Part shown: piece by piece, positions 6,635 through 10,324 of the stretch | How positions within the stretch are numbered: position 1 is the first letter of the stretch | How the letters are laid out: each line of letters opens with the position of its first letter | Source of the DNA: Xanthobacteraceae bacterium | GTDB taxonomy: Bacteria > Pseudomonadota > Alphaproteobacteria > Rhizobiales > Xanthobacteraceae | Direction of reading: 5' to 3' | Length of the DNA: 10,324 nt | Assembly (NCBI GenBank): GCA_030039105.1 | Contig: JASHQO010000164.1 | Span: forward strand, 1-10,324 | Notes under the pieces: model-generated | Seen by the model: the letters and a program-made list of their open reading frames with translations, nothing else | What the model was told of the DNA's origin: nothing | Database searches by the model: none | Position numbers and translations under genes: made by a program

Positions 6635-7380
6635 CGCTCGCCGATCTGCAATTCGCGCCAGTGGGTGAAGCGGCGCTCGATGACGCTCAGCCCCCAATTG
6701 GCGGCGAGCGCGCAGGCCAGCGCGAACAGGATGCCGAGATAGACGTGGCCGGTCTGATAGACCGACTGGTAATACGATATCTGGTAGCCGACGCCGCCGA
6801 GCGAGGCGAGCATCTCGGCGACGATCACCCCGATGACGACCAGCGCAGTACCGATGCGCAGCCCCGAGGCGATCGATGGCATCGCCATGGGCAGCAGGAT
6901 GCGCAGCACCACTTGCAGACGCGAGCAGCCAATGGCGCGGCCGAATACGAAATAATGCGGATCGACGCCGCGCACGCCGTTCATCGTGTTGATGGCGATT
7001 GGAAAGAAGCCGGAGACCACGGCGTAGGCGATCTTCGACGCCATGCCGATGCCGAACCACACCATGAATAGCGGATACCAGGTAATCAGCGGCACGGCGA
7101 ACAGCGACGACAACAACGGCCCGGAGACGGCGCCGAAGAACGGCCGCACGCCGGCGACGACGCCGGCGCCGATCCCAAGCGCCCAGGCGAAGGCCAGCGC
7201 GATCACGATTTCCGAAACCGTAAAACGCAGCGCCACGAGATAATCCGGCCAGGATTTGACCAAAGCGGCAACGATCTCGCTCGGCGAAGCGAGCAACAGC
7301 GGCCCGACCAGATTGAAGCGGCGCACTGCCTCCCAGACGCCCAGAGCAATGACGATCACGATCAGGCGGCGGACGCTCAT
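6631..7380 (-). CDS. ABC transporter permease (second subunit), SsuC/TauC type
   Basis: A 249-residue inner-membrane permease of the binding-protein-dependent type. Hydrophobic segments begin at the N-terminus (LIVIVIALGVW, residues 6-16) and recur around 56-76, 85-110, 116-131, 175-192 and 213-231, giving about six membrane spans. The ATPase-contacting EAA loop is at about 135-172 (FGRAIGCSRLQVVLRILLP, 146-164). The chosen ATG (7380-7378) overlaps the ATPase stop as ATGA; an in-frame start at 7437 would run inside the ATPase gene and add a charged, non-family tail, so I reject it. The last gene of a permease-ATPase-permease operon, it probably forms a heterodimer with the first permease. Its stop codon comes from the adjacent repeat element. 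Confidence 0.92.
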   Translation of the reverse strand: MSVRRLIVIVIALGVWEAVRRFNLVGPLLLASPSEIVAALVKSWPDYLVALRFTVSEIVIALAFAWALGIGAGVVAGVRPFFGAVSGPLLSSLFAVPLITWYPLFMVWFGIGMASKIAYAVVSGFFPIAINTMNGVRGVDPHYFVFGRAIGCSRLQVVLRILLPMAMPSIASGLRIGTALVVIGVIVAEMLASLGGVGYQISYYQSVYQTGHVYLGILFALACALAANWGLSVIERRFTHWRELQIGER

Positions 7381-8186
7381 AGGCTCGCCATTCCGGTTTC
7401 GCCGGCCTCGGTATCGTCCTGGCTGATTAGCTTCCAAATCCGGTTGCGCACCGCACCGAATTCGGCGCTGCCGATGATGTCGTAGGTGCGCGGCCGCGGC
7501 AGGGCGGCGTCTATGACGCCGACGATACGGCCGGGCCGGTGGCTCATCACCAGCACGATGTCGGACAGGAACAGCGCCTCGGTCAGACTGTGGGTGATGA
7601 AGAAGATGGTCTTTTTGGTCTTGGCCCAGATGCGAAGGAGCTCGTGGCCCATCTTGATGCGGGTCTGCTCGTCGAGCGCGCCGAACGGCTCGTCCATCAG
7701 CAAGATGCGCGGGTTGGGTGCCAGCCCGCGCGCGATGGCGATGCGCTGGCGCATGCCACCCGACAGCTCATGCGGATAACGCTCGGCGAATTCGCTCAAA
7801 CCCACCAGCGCCAGCATCCCAGCGGCGCGGGCGTGCCGCTCGGCGGCCGGGACGCCGGCGATCTCCAGGGGGAATTCGATGTTTTCGGCGATGCGCTTCC
7901 ACGGCAACAGCGTCGCATCCTGAAACATCACCGAAATCTTCTCGGGGATGGGTCGCCGGACGACGGCGCCGTCGACCAGAACCTCGCCCGTCGTGCTCGG
8001 CACCAGGCCGGCCAGCATCTGCAGCAGGGTCGACTTGCCGCAGCCGCTTGGCCCGACCAACGAGACGAAGCGGCCTTCCGGCACGGCGAACGAGATGTCT
8101 TGCAGCGCGACGATCGGCGCCCGCTCGACGCTGAAAATCTTGCCGAGGCCGCGCGCCTCGATCACAACGGGGATCGCGGGCGCCAT
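7377..8186 (-). CDS. ABC transporter ATP-binding protein, SsuB/TauB type
   Basis: A 269-residue cytoplasmic ATPase that powers the neighbouring importer. All nucleotide-binding motifs are intact: Walker A GPSGCGKST (residues 45-53), Q-loop Gln89 in MFQDATLLPW, signature LSGGM (141-145), Walker B ILLMDE (161-166), D-loop ALD (170-172) and switch His199 in ITHS. MFQDATLLPW and ELSGGMRQR are typical of the nitrate/sulfonate/taurine subfamily. The ATG at 8186-8184 is 2 bases after the stop of the first permease, and the stop overlaps the second permease start. The frame is open upstream to 9035, but that part lies in a shadow frame of permease 1 and is not coding. Confidence 0.95.
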   Translation of the reverse strand: MAPAIPVVIEARGLGKIFSVERAPIVALQDISFAVPEGRFVSLVGPSGCGKSTLLQMLAGLVPSTTGEVLVDGAVVRRPIPEKISVMFQDATLLPWKRIAENIEFPLEIAGVPAAERHARAAGMLALVGLSEFAERYPHELSGGMRQRIAIARGLAPNPRILLMDEPFGALDEQTRIKMGHELLRIWAKTKKTIFFITHSLTEALFLSDIVLVMSHRPGRIVGVIDAALPRPRTYDIIGSAEFGAVRNRIWKLISQDDTEAGETGMASL

Positions 8187-8188
8187 CG

Positions 8189-8947
8189 CTATGCCATCGC
8201 CTGACGCCAGCGGCCGATGCGATGCTCGAACACGCGCATCAACTCGTTGATCAGGATCGTCACCAGCGAGATCAGGACGGTCGCCGCCATCAGCTTGTCG
8301 ACCGCATAGGATTCGCCCCAGCGCAACAACAGCACCCCTAGCCCGCTGCGCGACGCGTACATCTCGGCAAGCAGAATGCCGATGATGTCGAAGATGATGC
8401 CGAGCCGCAGCCCGGTCATGACCTGTGGCGCCATCGCCGGCATATAGATCGAGCGATAGATCTTGAACCTGCCGGCGCCGAACGAGCGCGCCAGCAGCAC
8501 CTGGCCGTGGGGCACTTCGCGAACCGCCGCCGCGGCGTTGATGGCGACGACAAAGAAGACGTGGGTGATGCCGAAGATCAATTTCTCCGTGAAGCCGAGC
8601 CCGAACACCAGGACGAAGATCGGCAGGAATATCGACTGCGGTACCGCGAGCACCAGGTTGAAGATCGGCGACAGCGATCGCCCGACGTCGAGATTTTCGC
8701 CCATCACGAATCCGGTCGCCAACGCGATCGGCGCACCGATCAGAAAGGCGGCGATCACCCGCACGATGGTGTCTGCCGCGTCGCCCAGAAAGGACGCACT
8801 TTGCAGCAGCCCTTTCAGCGCAACGGCGACTTGAGACGGCGGCGGCAGAATTTTGGGATCGAACAACCCGACCGCGTCGCCATATTCCCATGCGCCGATA
8901 ACGAACAGGACGAATGCGGCTTGCGCAGCGAGAACGGACGGCTTCAT
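8189..8947 (-). CDS. ABC transporter permease (first subunit), SsuC/TauC type
   Basis: A 252-residue inner-membrane permease. It has a membrane span right after the start (VLAAQAAFVLFVIGAW, residues 5-20), further hydrophobic segments near 62-82, 94-117, 121-140, 183-196 and 219-235, and an EAA-type cytoplasmic loop at about 142-178 (LLARSFGAGRFKIYRSIYMP, 151-170). I choose ATG 8947-8945. A TTG at 9010 would add 21 basic residues without family character. No strong Shine-Dalgarno precedes the ATG. It is the first gene of the permease-ATPase-permease operon and differs enough from the second permease that the two likely form a heterodimeric channel rather than being a recent duplication. Confidence 0.9.
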   Translation of the reverse strand: MKPSVLAAQAAFVLFVIGAWEYGDAVGLFDPKILPPPSQVAVALKGLLQSASFLGDAADTIVRVIAAFLIGAPIALATGFVMGENLDVGRSLSPIFNLVLAVPQSIFLPIFVLVFGLGFTEKLIFGITHVFFVVAINAAAAVREVPHGQVLLARSFGAGRFKIYRSIYMPAMAPQVMTGLRLGIIFDIIGILLAEMYASRSGLGVLLLRWGESYAVDKLMAATVLISLVTILINELMRVFEHRIGRWRQAMA

Positions 8948-9081
8948 GAGCGGTGTCGGAGCGTCTCGACTTCGGGAAAGATCGCGCAGGGCGCGCCCTG
9001 CCGCAACCAAAAGGTATCACCGCCGCATCGGACACGATAGCAACCTAATGACGTAGCTCCGTCGTCGCTCGCGCGCGTGTC
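8948..9081 (-). promoter_or_regulatory. Leader region of the permease-ATPase-permease operon
   Basis: These 134 bases lie between the hydrolase stop and the first permease and probably contain the transporter operon promoter. No convincing -35/-10 pair is visible. The 9-mer TGCTATCGT (minus strand, 9042-9034) also occurs upstream of the catabolic operon (5394-5386), each about 90-100 bases before its start codon. No clear terminator follows the hydrolase gene. Confidence 0.3.
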
Positions 9082-9750
9082 TCAGCCGATCAAGCGACCG
9101 GCCCAGGACGCGAATACGTCGATCAACTCGGCCATGACGTCCGTGTCGCTGCGTCCCGACTTGGCGGGTACGTGGAAGGAGTGATCGGCGTCCTTGACGA
9201 CATGGAGCGAGGCTCCCGGCCCCAGTTTGCGGACCAACGGCTCGAGCAAACGCAACTCGGCGAGCTTATCCCTGCTGCCCTGCAGGAACAGCATCGGCAC
9301 CGCAACGTCGAACAAATGGGCCGCGCGTTCATCGGACGGCTTGCCTGCGGCGTGCAGCGGAAAGCCGAAGAACGCCAGCCCCCGCACGGCGTCCATGGGT
9401 GACTCGGCTTGAGCCTGCGAGGTCATGCGTCCGCCGAAAGATTTGCCGCCGGCAATCAATGGCCGTTTGGGAAATCGCGTCCGCGCTGCGGCCGCCGCGG
9501 CGCGCACGGCTGCATGGACGACCGGCGCACTATCGGGCCGTTTCGTTCCCTTTTCCATATAAGGAAACTGATAACGCAATGTCGCGATACGGCGCGCGGC
9601 AAGGCCATCCGCGGCGGCCGCGATGAACGGATGCGTCATGCCCGCACCCGCACCATGAGCGAATACAAAACAAGCTTCGGCATTGCGTGGAGTCAGCGCC
9701 AACGCGGAAATCGAGCTTGCGGCGTCTATCTGTATGCGCAGGGCGTCCAT
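9082..9750 (-). CDS. Alpha/beta hydrolase, KANL3/Tex30-like family
   Basis: A 222-residue cytoplasmic protein of alpha/beta-hydrolase fold. The oxyanion region reads FVFAHGAGAGMTHPF (residues 28-42), the nucleophile elbow is GGKSFGGRM (101-109) with Ser104, the acid is Asp161 in LQGSRDKLAE, and the base is His190 in DADHSFHVP. LRYQFPYMEKG (58-68) is also typical of the bacterial Tex30/KANL3-like proteins, which are small putative esterases of unknown substrate. I choose the ATG at 9750-9748, preceded by GGACGGGG. The frame reaches an ATG at 9894, but the extra 48 residues are low-complexity, overlap the neighbouring small gene and precede the natural first strand of the fold. It has its own gap from the transporter operon and no clear functional link to it. 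Confidence 0.85.
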   Translation of the reverse strand: MDALRIQIDAASSISALALTPRNAEACFVFAHGAGAGMTHPFIAAAADGLAARRIATLRYQFPYMEKGTKRPDSAPVVHAAVRAAAAAARTRFPKRPLIAGGKSFGGRMTSQAQAESPMDAVRGLAFFGFPLHAAGKPSDERAAHLFDVAVPMLFLQGSRDKLAELRLLEPLVRKLGPGASLHVVKDADHSFHVPAKSGRSDTDVMAELIDVFASWAGRLIG

Positions 9751-9860
9751 GGCCCCGTCCGTAGTACGCGCAACAGGGGGAATATGGGAAGGCCTATTCT
9801 TCAGCGAGCAGCCGCCTCGACCGGATCGGAACCAGCCGCCGGCGGCAACGCTGCGCTGCC
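9751..9860 (-). other. Gap between small gene and hydrolase
   Basis: About 110 bases lie between the stop of the upstream small gene and the hydrolase start I prefer. The hydrolase frame stays open across it, so it could be 5' untranslated leader or an N-terminal extension. I see no convincing promoter or terminator. Confidence 0.3.
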
Positions 9861-10091
9861 TTACCGTGCCGCCCATTGATTGTGCGGCGACCATTCAAGG
9901 ACCTCGCCGGCCGATAATTTGAGCATGGTGATGAGTCCGCTCGGCAATGGCTGCCATGTCGTAAACTCGAGGCCCGGAAATCTCCGGTGCAAGATTTGCT
10001 GCGCCTTTTTCTTGTCGACCTCGACCACGGTGAACAGCCTTACCCGTCCCCGGTCATAAACCCAAAACTCGATGCCGCCGGACGTGTCCAT
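9861..10091 (-). CDS. Small hypothetical protein
   Basis: A 76-residue frame from ATG 10091-10089; a TTG at 10106 would give 81 residues, starting one base after the upstream stop. I do not recognise the family. The protein begins MDTSGGIEFWVYDRGRVRLF, continues with a lysine-rich VDKKKAQQILHRRFPGLEF segment and ends SPHNQWAAR. It is compact and mixed in composition, with no signal peptide or membrane span; the alternation of hydrophobic and charged residues suggests a small alpha/beta domain. The non-random composition and its position directly behind another small gene on the same strand support it being real. Confidence 0.55.
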   Translation of the reverse strand: MDTSGGIEFWVYDRGRVRLFTVVEVDKKKAQQILHRRFPGLEFTTWQPLPSGLITMLKLSAGEVLEWSPHNQWAAR

Positions 10092-10107
10092 GATCGACGC
10101 CGCCAAT

Positions 10108-10320
10108 TTATACGCGCTGCTCGTCCATCGCCTGGATGGGTATCGTGCAAACGGGCTGACCAGCCTTACGGCAGATGCTGCGCCAAATTCCCGTCAAGTC
10201 GGTCTGTCTTGCTTTCGCCAGATGATGGATGCTCGGTGCGTTCAGTGCGTTCATTTCCAAGGCGAGCTTTGCCAAAATCAGCGCCTGATGGTTTCGCGGC
10301 AAATCTTCGAACCGCTGCAT
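10108..10320 (-). CDS. Small hypothetical protein, possibly continuing past the window edge
   Basis: A 70-residue frame from ATG 10320-10318 to TAA at 10110-10108. The frame is still open at the window edge (the codon before the ATG is GAC), so the true start may lie outside. The protein looks helical (LPRNHQALILAKLALEMNAL) and has two cysteines (CRKAGQPVC), which are too few for a standard zinc site. I recognise no family. The downstream small gene begins 1 or 16 bases after its stop, so the pair is probably co-transcribed. Confidence 0.5.
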   Translation of the reverse strand: MQRFEDLPRNHQALILAKLALEMNALNAPSIHHLAKARQTDLTGIWRSICRKAGQPVCTIPIQAMDEQRV

Positions 10321-10324
10321 GTCA

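Noticed and set aside
8187..9035. Upstream extension of the ATPase frame (552 residues in all)
   Set aside because: It is a shadow frame of permease 1. The ATPase fold starts normally at the ATG 2 bases after the permease stop.
9751..9894. 48-residue N-terminal extension of the hydrolase, tested as a signal or targeting peptide
   Set aside because: It has no hydrophobic core or cleavage site, overlaps the neighbouring gene, and precedes a normal fold start at 9750.

Overview
The window is GC-rich, densely coding DNA, most likely from an alphaproteobacterium of the Bradyrhizobium/Rhodopseudomonas/Xanthobacteraceae kind (order Hyphomicrobiales). I infer this from base composition, gene style and an intergenic repeat at 6498-6634 (GCATGATC...ttttcgg...GATCATGC) that I recognise as a common family in those genomes. 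No rRNA, tRNA, CRISPR array, insertion sequence or phage gene is visible.

Left half (1-5287, all minus strand): a tightly packed catabolic operon, transcribed right to left. The order is a maleylacetate-reductase-like iron-ADH family protein (5287-4106), an MmgE/PrpD family protein (4109-2751), a hydantoinase/oxoprolinase A subunit (2754-676) and its B subunit (679 to beyond the left edge). All three junctions are 4-base stop/start overlaps, so the genes are probably translationally coupled. HyuA and HyuB form ATP-dependent hydrolases or carboxylases acting on cyclic amides (hydantoins, 5-oxoproline, caprolactam) or related substrates. The two other enzymes suggest further processing of an unsaturated or keto acid, but the substrate cannot be read from sequence.

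Middle (5288-5537): a divergent intergenic region of about 250 bases with several small dyads, which probably holds the promoters of the operon and of the plus-strand solute-binding protein gene.

Centre-right (5538-8947): an NMT1/SsuA/TauA-type ABC importer. The binding protein (5538-6497, plus) faces a minus-strand operon of permease (8947-8189), ATPase (8186-7377) and second permease (7380-6631). The two units converge on the repeat element, which supplies the stop codon of the second permease and abuts that of the binding protein. The importer probably feeds the neighbouring catabolic operon.

Right end (9082-10320, minus): a KANL3/Tex30-like alpha/beta hydrolase preceded by two small unrecognised genes. 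These look like ordinary chromosomal genes unrelated to the catabolic module.

The points most worth a second look are the iron-ADH family protein that has lost two canonical metal ligands, the unassigned iron-ADH/PrpD/HyuAB gene set with its importer, and the composite repeat fitted between two convergent genes. Nothing here is clearly an unprecedented system.
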